Shown here one piece after another: positions 24,985 through 34,221 of a DNA stretch of 35,960 bases. Source of the DNA: Micromonospora fulviviridis (GTDB lineage Bacteria > Actinomycetota > Actinomycetes > Mycobacteriales > Micromonosporaceae); contig NZ_BMRA01000021.1 in the NCBI RefSeq assembly GCF_014648395.1, forward strand, positions 1 through 35,960, given 5' to 3'. The translations under genes were made by a program, and so were the position numbers. How positions within the stretch are numbered: position 1 is the first letter of the stretch; the number at the start of each line of letters is the position of its first letter. A model generated the notes under the pieces. The model saw nothing but the letters and a program-made list of their open reading frames with translations, did not search any database and was not told the origin of the DNA.

Positions 24985-26331
24985 ATGGCCGCGGTGACGA
25001 CCTGGACCGGCCGGGAGGCAAACGCGCTGCGTCAGGCGTTGCGGATGAGCGTTACCGGCTTCGCCGAGCACCTGGGCGCGGCACGGCGAACGGTGGCCAA
25101 GTGGAGCAGCCAAGGCAACAAGGTCCATCTGAGGGCCGACATGCAGGCCGCTCTCGACACGGTCCTGGCGCGGGCCACCTCGGACGTCCGCGAGCGCTTC
25201 GAAGCACTCGTGAGGGGAGGTACCAGTGGTGCACTCGCGGGTCCCGCGACGCTGCCCGTCAGGGACACGCAGACCCATACTGGCGAAGGCGGCATTCACG
25301 ACTTCGACTCGGATGGCGACGTGCGGCGCAGAGATCTCCTGACCGGCGTGACGATCAGCGGCATCGCCCTGCCGAACGTCGCAGCTCTGCTCACCGCACT
25401 GGTCGCACCACGACCTTGCAACATCGAGCCAATTGCCTTACCAATCCGGCAGTTCGGTCGGGAGGTCGCCGCCGCGAAAACCGACTATCAGGCGTGCCGT
25501 TACGAGCAGGTTCTCGCCAGGCTTGTGGCCCTGCTAGCCGCCGTGGAACCCACTCGTGCGGAGGCCGAGGGTGAGCAGCGGACGCAGGTCGACGCCCTGG
25601 CCAGCGACCTCTACCACGTCGTCGGCAGCGTGCTGCTCAAGGTTGGCGACAAAGGCGCGGCCTTGGTCGCCGCCGAACGCAGCGCCCGTGCCGCTGAGAG
25701 CAGTCAGGACCCGGTGGCGATGGCTGCAAGTGCCCGGATCATGACCCACGCCCTCATGAGCAACGGCCACGGTACCCAGGGGCGACAGCTTGCCGAAGAC
25801 GCGGCCGAGCACCTCCGACGCGGCAGCGGACTCGCGTCGACCGACGCGGTCGCCGTGTACGGCGCACTGCTGCTTCGCGGTGCTATCGCCGCCGCCCGCG
25901 ACGACAACAGAGACAACGCGCAGGCCATGCTCGATGAGGCTTCCCGAGCCGCCGATCGACTCGGCTACGACGGCAACGACCGGTGGACCGGCTTCGGTGC
26001 CACCAACGTCCTGCTGCACCGCGTCAACATCGCGCTGACCCTGGGCGACGCTGGCACCGCCATCGCCCTCGCCCGCCAGGTGCCGCTGGACAAGATCGAC
26101 CTCGCCGAACGCAGAGCCTCCCTGTTCGTCGACGTGGCCCGCGCCTACACGCAATGGGGACGCTACGAGCACGGCCTGAACGCGCTACGCAACGCGTACG
26201 AGGTGGCACCAGAGGAGATTCGGTGCCGACCAGCGGTGCAGCGCATCGCCAGCGACCTGGCTGTCCTCGCCCGGGGGCGCGTTCGCAGTGCTGCCCTCGA
26301 CTTCGCCCAGCACGCCGGGATCCGCGTATGA
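24985..26331 (+). CDS. XRE-family helix-turn-helix regulator with TPR-like domain
   Basis: 448 residues from the ATG at 24985, with GAGGA upstream; the frame is open earlier but without a better site. Residues about 10-40 (ALRMSVTGFAEHLGAARRTVAKW) form an HTH of the XRE/Cro type. The rest is a run of helical repeats (AAERSARAAESS, AAEHLRRGSGLAS, ALRNAYEVAPEE), typical of the TPR ligand-binding regulators common in actinomycetes. The stop overlaps the flavoprotein start (ATGA), so the two are co-translated. It probably regulates the divergent nucleotide-chemistry operon. Confidence 0.85.
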   Translation: MAAVTTWTGREANALRQALRMSVTGFAEHLGAARRTVAKWSSQGNKVHLRADMQAALDTVLARATSDVRERFEALVRGGTSGALAGPATLPVRDTQTHTGEGGIHDFDSDGDVRRRDLLTGVTISGIALPNVAALLTALVAPRPCNIEPIALPIRQFGREVAAAKTDYQACRYEQVLARLVALLAAVEPTRAEAEGEQRTQVDALASDLYHVVGSVLLKVGDKGAALVAAERSARAAESSQDPVAMAASARIMTHALMSNGHGTQGRQLAEDAAEHLRRGSGLASTDAVAVYGALLLRGAIAAARDDNRDNAQAMLDEASRAADRLGYDGNDRWTGFGATNVLLHRVNIALTLGDAGTAIALARQVPLDKIDLAERRASLFVDVARAYTQWGRYEHGLNALRNAYEVAPEEIRCRPAVQRIASDLAVLARGRVRSAALDFAQHAGIRV

Positions 26332-26888
26332 CCAGCGGACACCTGCAAATCGTCGTCTGCGCTGCCGGCCCCGCCGCAGACGTGACACAACTGGTCACCA
26401 CCGCGACGCGCCAGTCGTGGACAACGGCGGTCACCGCCACCCCCAGCGCCCTCGACTTCGTCGACGCCGAAACGATAGAACGGCTGACCGGACACCCGGT
26501 CCGGTCCACCTACCGGTCCTCCCCCGGCACCAGCCGGTCTCTCCCCGCCGCGGACGCGCTCATCATCGCCCCCGCCACCTACAACTCCGTCAACAAGATC
26601 GCCCTCGGCATCGCCGACAACTATGCGATGACCGCAGTCGCCGAGCTAATCGGCCGGCGGGTGCCCACCGTGGTCGTCCCTTTCGTCAACGCCGCCCTGG
26701 CCACCCGCACACCCTTCCAACGTGCCGTGGCGAACCTTCGCGATGAGCACGTCCGGATTCTTCTCGGGGCCGACGACGGATGGGAGCCACACCCACCCGG
26801 CAGCGGCAACATTCGCCAGACTGCCTTCCCTTGGACGACAGCGTTCGAAGCGGCGACCGGGTTGGCCGGCGAGAGATCGACCAGGTGA
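26328..26888 (+). CDS. Flavoprotein, PPC-decarboxylase-like
   Basis: 186 residues from an ATG overlapping the regulator's stop. LQIVVCAAGPA at the start, ADALIIAPATYNSVNKIALGIADN in the middle, and VPTVVVPFVNAALATR fit the flavoprotein domain of phosphopantothenoylcysteine decarboxylase and related cofactor enzymes: an FMN-binding Rossmann-like fold with the conserved APATxNS/NK segment. In actinomycetes such proteins often pair with XRE-TPR regulators. The last residues run into a truncated IS701 fragment, so the C-terminus may have been altered by that insertion. Confidence 0.8.
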   Translation: MTSGHLQIVVCAAGPAADVTQLVTTATRQSWTTAVTATPSALDFVDAETIERLTGHPVRSTYRSSPGTSRSLPAADALIIAPATYNSVNKIALGIADNYAMTAVAELIGRRVPTVVVPFVNAALATRTPFQRAVANLRDEHVRILLGADDGWEPHPPGSGNIRQTAFPWTTAFEAATGLAGERSTR

Positions 26889-26889
26889 A

Positions 26890-27562
26890 CCCGGGTGCTC
26901 ACATAATCCGCATCCCGGTGTTCCAACCACAGCCGAAGCGACTTCGACTGCCCGTAGGCCTCGTCCATCGTCACCCACCCCACCGGCATCCCGGCGTCCA
27001 GGGCACGAGCCAGCATCTGGCGGGCCATCCGCACCTTCGTGGCGAACTCGACCTCGTCCGGGATCCCGGCCGCCCGACACCGCTGGCGGTCCTCGGTCCA
27101 CGACGCCGGGAGGTAGAGCTGCCGGTCGATCAACGCGTGGCCCTTCGCCGAGCGGTAGGCCACGAACACCCCGACCTGGCAGTTCTCGGTCCGTCCTGCG
27201 GTGCCGGAGTACTGCCGTTGCACCCCGGCCGACCGCGTGCCCTTCTTCAGGAACCCGGTGTCGTCGACTATCAGCACGCCCGCCGGATCGCCGAGGTGCT
27301 CGACCAAGTAGTCCCGCACATCGTCACGGACCGCGTCGACGTCCCAGTCCGCCCACCGCGACAACCTTTGCATCCCGTCCGGTGACACATCCCCGGCCTG
27401 CTCAGCCAGGGTCCAGCCGTTCTTGCGGCCCGGGCCCGAGACCAGCCCGCACAGGTACTGACGCACCCGCCGCAGCGGCTCCGACCGGCGAACTCGAGGC
27501 CCGATCCGCGCGTGCAACCGGTCCAGCTCCCCGTGCCACCGGTCAACATCAACATCCGTCAT
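26890..27562 (-). pseudogene. IS701-family transposase, 3'-truncated
   Basis: The minus-strand frame from the ATG at 27562 encodes an IS701-like DDE transposase N-terminus: WTLAEQAGDVSPDGMQRLSRW, VLIVDDTGFLKKGTRSAGVQRQYSGTAGR with the first catalytic Asp, and GWVTMDEAYGQSKSLRLWLE with the second. Homology stops near HRDA at about 26905; beyond that the frame is simply the antisense of the flavoprotein gene. The catalytic C-terminus is missing, so the element cannot transpose. Confidence 0.75.
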
Positions 27563-27656
27563 AGGCAGACCAACGAACGCGAGCCGAACCCGATTCGCTT
27601 ACTGCCGTTGCAGTACTAGCGGTTGTTCCATTCGCTGGCGCGCCTCCTCGAGACGC

Positions 27657-27778
27657 CGAGGTGCCGTCGGCGCGGAAGGCTCGGCGGTATGCCGCTGGGG
27701 AGTTGCGCATGGCGCGGCTGAAGTGGTGACGGTAGGTGATCGGGGAGTCGAAGCCCACCGTCCTGGCGATCTGCTCAT
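27657..27778 (-). pseudogene. AraC-type regulator C-terminal fragment
   Basis: EQIARTVGFDSPITYRHHFSRAMRNSPAAYRRAFR is the second helix-turn-helix and the tail of GlxA/AraC regulators. It runs to about 27778, where an IS3 fragment begins on the other strand; the rest of the gene is absent. Confidence 0.6.
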
Positions 27779-27975
27779 TCTTCGCCACGATCAAAACCGA
27801 ACTCCTCCACCGGCAGGCCTGGCCCACTCGAAAGGCCGCCCAACAGGCAATATTCGAGTACATCGAAGGGTGGTACAACACCCGCCGCCGGCATTCCAGC
27901 CTGGGCTACCTCAGCCCTGCCGCCTACGAGGCCAGCACCAACGTCCGGCCGCTAACCGCTCTCAAGGTAGCTTGA
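27775..27975 (+). mobile_element. IS3-family transposase (OrfB) C-terminal fragment
   Basis: FFATIKTELLHRQAWPTRKAAQQAIFEYIEGWYNTRRRHSSLGYLSPAAYE is the end of the IS3 integrase core, with the last catalytic Glu and the YN-RRH-SLGYLSP tail. The upstream two-thirds of the transposase are missing. It abuts the AraC fragment at about 27775. Confidence 0.75.
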
Positions 27976-28009
27976 GGATCAACACATCGACCCTGTCCGT
28001 CGAATCGGG

Positions 28010-28285
28010 TCAGGCCCAATCCTGGTAGTACTGCGCCGGCTCCGGCCGAGGAAAGTTCGGGTGCCTGGTCCACTCCGCCACGAAGTGTGAGACCTCGTAG
28101 AACCCCTCAGCCATCCAGCGCGGCAAGTCGCCATGACCCTCGCGCTGCTCACAGGCCACCCGCATCGCCCGCTCCAACCGGCTGAACGCCGCCCGGTCCC
28201 AGACGAGTTCACAGCGCAGTCGGAGCAGGAAGCTCCCATCCACGGACTCGAACTCTCGCCTCAGCACCGTCAACACGTCGTCCAC
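28010..28285 (-). CDS. Small conserved actinobacterial protein, C-terminus probably cut
   Basis: 91 residues from the GTG at 28285. DDVLTVLRREFESVDGSFLLRLRCELVWDRAAFSRL and WMAEGFYEVSHFVAEWTRHPNFPRPEP match a small actinomycete protein of unknown function that I recall with a longer tail after PEP. Here it ends QYYQDWA next to IS debris, so the 3' end has probably been replaced. No catalytic motif is evident. Confidence 0.55.
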   Translation of the reverse strand: MDDVLTVLRREFESVDGSFLLRLRCELVWDRAAFSRLERAMRVACEQREGHGDLPRWMAEGFYEVSHFVAEWTRHPNFPRPEPAQYYQDWA

Positions 28286-28357
28286 GCCCGCATCTTGGCA
28301 GCCCGGTACGACGCCCTCGGCACTGTCAAACTTCTTCAGACACGTGACACTAGATCC

Positions 28358-28363
28358 TAGAAT
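28358..28363 (+). promoter_or_regulatory. Candidate -10 box, leaderless transcript of the FtsE-like gene
   Basis: TAGAAT ends six bases before the GTG at 28370, the spacing expected if transcription starts at the start codon. No ribosome site precedes this gene. The -35 is not clear. Confidence 0.4.
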
Positions 28364-28369
28364 CCGTGT

Positions 28370-29047
28370 GTGATTACGATGGCACACGTCACGAAGATCT
28401 ATCGGGGAGCGCGCCGTCCGGCCCTGCACCAACTCACCCTAGCCATCGAGAAGGGGGACTGGGCCTTTGTGATCGGCGGGACTGGTTCGGGGAAGTCGAC
28501 ATTTCTGCGTCTCATCGTCAACGAGATCCGCCCGACGCTCGGTGCGGTGACCGTGGCCGATCGGGATATCGCAGCCCTCAGGCGGTGGCAGCGGCCGCAT
28601 CTGCGCCGCCGCATTGGCTATGTGCCCCAGACGCCGGTGCTCGTCCCGCATCAGACCGCCTACGAGAACGTGGCCCATGCGCTCACTGTCATCGGGAAGA
28701 CCACCGCAGTGTCCCGTCGCGTCGTCCCAGAGGTGCTGGAGTTGGTCGGGCTGTACCGGAAGGAACACCATTATCCTCACGAACTGTCCGACGGGGAACG
28801 ACAACGGGTCGTGATCGCGCGCGCCTTCGTTAACCGGCCGCTCATCATCGCCGCGGACGACCCGACGTCGGCCGTCGATCCCGATACTGCGGTCGAGATT
28901 CTGCGCCTGCTGGATCGGATCAATCGGGTGGGCACCACGGTCGTGATGGCGACGTCGGACGCCAATATCGTCAACATGATGCGGCGCAGGGTCCTGGAGC
29001 TGGAACAGGGTTCGCTGATCCGTGACGAGCGACGTGGCGTCTACTAA
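28370..29047 (+). CDS. Solitary FtsE-like ABC transporter ATP-binding protein
   Basis: 225 residues from the GTG at 28370 (or the ATG at 28379). The order is typical of FtsE: Walker A GGTGSGKST (about 37-45), Q-loop VPQT, signature LSDGERQR and Walker B IIAADDPTSAVD. Two points depart from canonical FtsE: the signature has D for G, and the catalytic Glu after the Walker B Asp is an Asp (ADDPT, not ADEPT), so ATP turnover may be slow. No FtsX-type permease follows; the downstream DNA is debris. It may serve a partner elsewhere or be an orphan. Confidence 0.85.
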   Translation: MITMAHVTKIYRGARRPALHQLTLAIEKGDWAFVIGGTGSGKSTFLRLIVNEIRPTLGAVTVADRDIAALRRWQRPHLRRRIGYVPQTPVLVPHQTAYENVAHALTVIGKTTAVSRRVVPEVLELVGLYRKEHHYPHELSDGERQRVVIARAFVNRPLIIAADDPTSAVDPDTAVEILRLLDRINRVGTTVVMATSDANIVNMMRRRVLELEQGSLIRDERRGVY

Positions 29048-29099
29048 GTGGGTTGCCGGAAAGTTATGTCCGCAACTCGCCCGAGTTGATGTTGGTACC

Positions 29100-29400
29100 A
29101 ACCTGAAGGCCTCGGCGGGAGTTCGATCGAGTTTCGACACAACGATCATCCCGACGAGGTCTTCGCCAGTATGCGTACCGCGCACGTGTCCACCAACCTG
29201 TCCGAACGCATGTGGGCCGTGCTGAAGCAGTACATCGCGCGAACGCCGCTCCAGCCACGATGGCCGACCGGATCCGGCAGGCACACGCCTTTTTCCGCTA
29301 CCGCACCCCAGACCAGAACCTCATCACCTACCGCACCCTGGACCTCGCCCTGGCTACCCCAGGTTTACGGACAAGACTTTTGGCCAGGCGCTTAGCTAGT
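29100..29400 (+). pseudogene. Frameshifted ORF remnant, possibly transposase
   Basis: Frame 2 reads EFRHNDHPDEVFASM...STNLSERMWAVLKQYIAR and then passes into frame 1 with ADRIRQAHAFFRYRTPDQNLITYRTLDLALATPG. The two halves look like one broken protein. WAVLK and the terminal helix faintly recall IS630-type transposase ends, but I cannot confirm it. Confidence 0.35.
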
Positions 29401-29413
29401 AGTGCCGGCTCGG

Positions 29414-32400
29414 TCAAGACGATTCCCGGGTCAGCACGCAGATAGGCGCACCGGGCTCGAATAGCGGTGAGGCTGGATCGCAGATCACCCGCGCCACCAG
29501 GTACACATCTGACGGCGGTGACTGCGGCGGTGGACCGGTGGACTTGGCGCGGCCGGTGAGCAGCACGATGGCAAACACGAGAAGGCACACCATGGCGATC
29601 AAGAGAACGCTGGCGGCCGTCCGGGCCGCCGCCCCGCCTGTGCCCGGAAGGTCGAACGGTGTGACTATCCAGGTGTCGTCCGTGGACGTGTAGTCGGCCC
29701 TACGGTCATAGCCGGCGTCATCGTTCTTTACCGTCAGTTCGGCTGGCGCTAGGTTCGAATCCTCGGCGTCGGCATCCGCGACGGGAAGGTCGGTGAGGTC
29801 CCCCCGGGCCCGCACGAAGGCTGCGAGCGGGTGCGAAGGAACAGCCGGGGAGGTCTGCTGGGCCAGCCACGCAACGTCGGAAAGGCGCAGGACGACGAGT
29901 CCGTCCGCGGCTGCGGCGACGATCGTCCCATCGTCATTGATGGCGACCGACTGGACGATCGACCAGATGTTGATCTCGCCGATCGTGCCGGCCTGGCCAT
30001 CGCCGATAATGATTCGATCACCGGAGCCGATCGCCCACAGCCCACGGCGAGTGCCGCACTGGGCGGACGTTGTTGATAGATCCACCACCGCTGATGCCGC
30101 CAGTTTGACCCGTCGTCGAGGCAGCCACCAGCGGATGCCATGACCCGCGGAAATTGTAACCGCGATGCACCGCCCTTGAGCCCGTGCAAGTGCTTTGCCG
30201 TGCACGCTGTCGATCGTGAGCGAGTCCACGGAGCGGCGCAGGTTGACCACAGCGGTCTTCGCTCGGCCGGTCGTGATGTCGAGCAGAGCGATGCGGCCCT
30301 GCCTTGTACCGATCATGACCGCGTGTAGGCCGGGCGTCTCCACGATGGCCAACGCCGTGGCGACGTCGCCGCCGCCGCGCCACAACACGCCACGCAGCCG
30401 GCCGCTCGCGAAGTCCCATGCCTTGACTGTTCCGTCTTCGCTAGCCGTGAATGCGACCGTGGCGCCGGATACCACTGCGGCAGCGAGCGCCGTGATTCGT
30501 TGGCTGTGCGCCATCCACCGGTCCACCGGGCCGGCACGCAAATCCCAGGTGTAGACGACGCAGTCCTGCGAGGCAGTTGTCAGCGCCAACTGCTTACCGC
30601 CGTGCTCCACGACGGCGATCATCGCCACCGGACCGCCCGGTTGTTGCAGTACCGACTTCCTCGATCCCGTCCTCGCGTCCGAGATCATCAACAGATGGCT
30701 GGGGAGCCGGCTGGCGGATCTGCCGGACACGTCCTCGGCACCGGCGACGACGATCTCGGTCCCGCCGGCCCCCGCGAGCGCGACGGACCAAATGCGATGA
30801 GCCTCCGACTCCAGGTCCTCTGACAGCAGGTGGGGACCGAGATCCCACAAACGGACTGTCCCGTCCGCACCACCGCTAACGATGATCGAGCCGCTCGGTG
30901 AGTGGAAGGTTGCCACGGACGTGACAGCGCCAGCATGGCCCCTCGGGGATTCATACTCAAGGCGACCCGTTGCCATCTCCCGGATGCGCAATGCACCGTC
31001 GGTGCTGCCGGTGATGACAAAGGAACGGCCGTTGACGGACGCGACGGCCAGCGCCGAAACCGGCTCCTCGAGGGTGTACCCAACGATCGCCTCGGGAGTG
31101 CCGGAAGAGGCGAGCCACGCCTTCAGCTCTTGGCGCGGCCGGGCCTCGGTCTGTAGGTCCTGCTTCTCCCGCTTGTCGACTGCCCGTAGCGCGGTAGCGA
31201 TGTCCTCACCTTCGTCGTCAACCGTGCGTCGGCCACCAATCGGGGCGATGGTGATGACCGCCTGCTTGCCGTCGACCTCGCAACCAAGCAAAAAATCCAG
31301 GGGTCCGTCCGACGCCCTCCAGGCCTGCAGCAGGCGCAACGCGTCGACGTCCCAAACACCGACGTCACCGTGCGCGTTTCCGGTGACGAGTAGATCGATG
31401 CCTGCAGACCGCAACGTGGCTAGGTGCTCGATGCCGCTGCCGACCGGTGATCCGCAAGCCTGACGCCCGAGATCACCATCGGGCCGGCTGCGGTTGCCGC
31501 CCGCGCTGGCAAAGCGAACCCTAGCCCGATTCCTGCCCACGACGAAAACGGTGTGCATCCCGTCGCCAGCGAGCAGTGCAATCGGGCTGCACTCCCGCGG
31601 GACCCGCCTCGCGAGGCGGCGCAACGACGCCGAGTCTGCGCCCAGCGTCACGGCGTACAGACGAGTTCCGCTGCGGTAGACGAGTCGTCCACCGTCCTGG
31701 GCGCCCGCGGGCGGCACCATCCGGCCGGGCCCGCCGCGGGGGAAGGTCACCTCGCAAAAGGCCCGTTCCGAGTCCAGCTCCCAAGCCCGTACCCCTCCAC
31801 CCGCACTGGCCACCACGGACGGGCTGCCGTCGATCACGGTGACGCCTACCGTGTCGATAGCGGCGTTCAGCCGGCAGAGGACCCGATGCGGGGGGGACGG
31901 CGACCAGGCCGCGTGTACCGTTCGCCACGGGGCAGGCAGTCCGCTCTCGGCAATGCTTTCAGCGAGACCGACTGCCCCATACTGGTGCGCCGCCAGTTCG
32001 AGGTACGCGACAAGGGTCTCGAAGTCGCCGGTCGACGCATGTGTCGCCTGCTGGAACGCCAACGCCGCCCGCCGGCCCGGTACAGTCCGTGCATGCTTGG
32101 CGGCATCCAGCAGCCGTGAACGATCAGCGGACGTCAGGTAATGCGGGTTCAACAGGTACTGGTCGATGTCGCCGGCCCTCGCCGCATGCGTGGCCAGGTG
32201 CCGCCTCACGTAAGGGTGCGCCCGGCGCCACTGCTGGCCGTCGACCGTGGACCGCAGGCCCCGCAAAAACCTGTCATGCACACTACGGCGCCTCGCGCGG
32301 GACGCCTCGTCGTCGGGTCCACGGAGGTGTTCAGCCAGCGCCTCGTGATACAGCCGATAACTCGAGCGCTGTTCCTCCTTGGCCTCGATGATGTAGTACC

Positions 32401-34213
32401 CCGCATGCCGGACGAGCCAGTCGATGTCCTTGTCACGGTAACGACGGCCGGACACGGCCGAGGCGACGCGCGCCCATATGTCCTCCCACGGCAGACCTGC
32501 TCCTTCCGCATATGCGAGCGGTAGGAGAAGGTCACGGGCCTTCTGCGCCAGCGGCCCCAATCGTTCGTTGATATCGCGCTCCATCGCGGCCGCGGCCTCC
32601 CTGGGCAGACCCGCGCGCCACCGCGAATCGTCAGGGTCACGTACGACATCCGCCCGCAACGCCAAGCTACGTGCCGTGATGAGCGCGACGAGGAACGATT
32701 TGCCGGACGCCGAACCCACAGCAGACGCCACCTTGTCGGTCACCTCCCGCAACGCCGCGTTGTAGGGGCTGTCCGGAACGATCTCGAGGAGGCACCGCTG
32801 TGCGTACGCCTGCACACTCGCTGGGTCCGCGAACCCAGCATCATCGATGTCGATAGACGCCGCGCCGAGTTCTGACAGCAGGTGCCGCCGTGTGCCGATA
32901 AGCAGCCTCAGGTGACACTGGGCACCGTTGCGGACGATCGGCCGAAGAACCTCGTGCACCAGCGCGTCCGGATCGCTCGCCTCGTCGACGGCGTCGACGA
33001 TAACCGTGATGATCGGATCATCACGCCGCTTGAGCGCGGCAAGCAGGTCCACGACCGAGTCCGCGCCCGTCTCCGCCGCCTCGCAGAGTCCGGCGAGGAC
33101 CTCCTCAACGGTCTTGCCGCGGGCATGGATAAAACGGCGGACGCTGCCTGTTGCCGGCATCGCCGCGGCTGGGATGTCGTCCAGGCCGGGTACGCGCCTA
33201 CGGTGCACGGGGTCGGCGAGCACAAACAGTCTGGCCAGCAACGCGGACTTTCCCGACCCGGGTCCGCCCGTGACGACCAGAGAGGTCCCTCGGTCATCGG
33301 CCAGCCAGCGGCTCAGCCGCGACATCGCGGCGATGCGGCCTGTGAACAGCCACCGCCCCTCCATCGGCACATCGAGGCCTTGTGCCCGCGGCCACACGTG
33401 ACTCTCCAGCTCAGTCTCGCGTAGGCGCTCCTGCAAAGTGTCGCGGGTGCGCAGGTCCAGGTCCCGCCCCTGTGGGTTGTACCGCGGGTTGGGCAGAAAC
33501 TCGCTGACTCCCGCAGCCTCGCCGTTAAAGAACAGCGTGACGTGCTGCCAGGGCGGTGTGCGGTTCTCGACCATGGTCATGATCGAGTCGAGGGGGAGGA
33601 ACTCGGGCTCGTGACCACCACTGGACGGATGCCGGACGGCTTCCATGAAGCTGGCGGTGAAGGCACACGACCGTGCGCTCTCCCGCGGCCGTGCCGCCGC
33701 GACGATCGCCACGGTTGGACTCCTTGCCTGACCACCGAGCAGGGACAGACGGCTGATCGACTCCTTGGCTAGGTCGCCGCCAGCGGCTCCGGCGTGGCAC
33801 GTGTCGAAGATGACGAGAAATCGCCGAACCCGCGTACCACGGAGGATCCACGTCGCCAGGGTGCTGCTACCCAGCCCGGTGCGCCACAGGTCGGCCGTCG
33901 TCTCGGGGAACGGCAGCAGGAAGTCACCACCATCGACGAGCCCGTGTCCCGTGTAATAGAACACGACCGTGTCGAACTCTGACCGGCTCTCGTGCGTGAG
34001 GAAGTCGCCGAGACGACGACGGACATCATCGATACCCAGATCGGCGTCGAATCCCGGCACGGACTCGTACCCAAGGGCGGTAAACAGGTCACGCATGTCG
34101 CGCACCGCATCGACGAGCTCCGGCCGATCGTCCAGCTCATCGTTGTGCGGGTGCTTCGATGTGGCCAACCCGATGAAGAATCTGCCGCCGGCCTGGCGGC
34201 TATCCGCAGCCAT
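29414..34213 (-). CDS. Caspase-like protease / P-loop NTPase / WD40 / membrane protein
   Basis: 1599 residues. The N-terminal caspase-like (peptidase C14) domain shows the catalytic His in FYYTGHG (about His90) and the Cys in FDTCHAG (about Cys139). Next is a STAND/NACHT-like NTPase with Walker A GGPGSGKS (about 316-323) and Walker B IITVIVDAVDE (about 401-411). The remainder up to about 1500 is a series of WD40-type repeats, for example GHAGAVTSVATFHSPSGS...GGADGTVRLWDLG. Close to the C-terminus is one membrane segment (ASVLLIAMVCLLVFAIVLLTG), followed by a ~45-residue tail. Such a layout (protease, switch ATPase, sensor repeats, membrane) is typical of bacterial cell-death or conflict effectors. 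It starts eight bases after the stop of the hydrolase gene, so the two are probably co-transcribed. Confidence 0.9.
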   Translation of the reverse strand: MAADSRQAGGRFFIGLATSKHPHNDELDDRPELVDAVRDMRDLFTALGYESVPGFDADLGIDDVRRRLGDFLTHESRSEFDTVVFYYTGHGLVDGGDFLLPFPETTADLWRTGLGSSTLATWILRGTRVRRFLVIFDTCHAGAAGGDLAKESISRLSLLGGQARSPTVAIVAAARPRESARSCAFTASFMEAVRHPSSGGHEPEFLPLDSIMTMVENRTPPWQHVTLFFNGEAAGVSEFLPNPRYNPQGRDLDLRTRDTLQERLRETELESHVWPRAQGLDVPMEGRWLFTGRIAAMSRLSRWLADDRGTSLVVTGGPGSGKSALLARLFVLADPVHRRRVPGLDDIPAAAMPATGSVRRFIHARGKTVEEVLAGLCEAAETGADSVVDLLAALKRRDDPIITVIVDAVDEASDPDALVHEVLRPIVRNGAQCHLRLLIGTRRHLLSELGAASIDIDDAGFADPASVQAYAQRCLLEIVPDSPYNAALREVTDKVASAVGSASGKSFLVALITARSLALRADVVRDPDDSRWRAGLPREAAAAMERDINERLGPLAQKARDLLLPLAYAEGAGLPWEDIWARVASAVSGRRYRDKDIDWLVRHAGYYIIEAKEEQRSSYRLYHEALAEHLRGPDDEASRARRRSVHDRFLRGLRSTVDGQQWRRAHPYVRRHLATHAARAGDIDQYLLNPHYLTSADRSRLLDAAKHARTVPGRRAALAFQQATHASTGDFETLVAYLELAAHQYGAVGLAESIAESGLPAPWRTVHAAWSPSPPHRVLCRLNAAIDTVGVTVIDGSPSVVASAGGGVRAWELDSERAFCEVTFPRGGPGRMVPPAGAQDGGRLVYRSGTRLYAVTLGADSASLRRLARRVPRECSPIALLAGDGMHTVFVVGRNRARVRFASAGGNRSRPDGDLGRQACGSPVGSGIEHLATLRSAGIDLLVTGNAHGDVGVWDVDALRLLQAWRASDGPLDFLLGCEVDGKQAVITIAPIGGRRTVDDEGEDIATALRAVDKREKQDLQTEARPRQELKAWLASSGTPEAIVGYTLEEPVSALAVASVNGRSFVITGSTDGALRIREMATGRLEYESPRGHAGAVTSVATFHSPSGSIIVSGGADGTVRLWDLGPHLLSEDLESEAHRIWSVALAGAGGTEIVVAGAEDVSGRSASRLPSHLLMISDARTGSRKSVLQQPGGPVAMIAVVEHGGKQLALTTASQDCVVYTWDLRAGPVDRWMAHSQRITALAAAVVSGATVAFTASEDGTVKAWDFASGRLRGVLWRGGGDVATALAIVETPGLHAVMIGTRQGRIALLDITTGRAKTAVVNLRRSVDSLTIDSVHGKALARAQGRCIAVTISAGHGIRWWLPRRRVKLAASAVVDLSTTSAQCGTRRGLWAIGSGDRIIIGDGQAGTIGEINIWSIVQSVAINDDGTIVAAAADGLVVLRLSDVAWLAQQTSPAVPSHPLAAFVRARGDLTDLPVADADAEDSNLAPAELTVKNDDAGYDRRADYTSTDDTWIVTPFDLPGTGGAAARTAASVLLIAMVCLLVFAIVLLTGRAKSTGPPPQSPPSDVYLVARVICDPASPLFEPGAPICVLTRESS

Positions 34214-34221
34214 CCGCCCGG

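Noticed and set aside
29745..29765. AGGTTCGAATCCTC, resembling a tRNA T arm and the 5204-5254 fragment
   Set aside because: It lies in frame inside the caspase-NTPase-WD40 gene, lacks any acceptor or variable-arm sequence around it, and the word is nearly palindromic, so chance similarity is likely.
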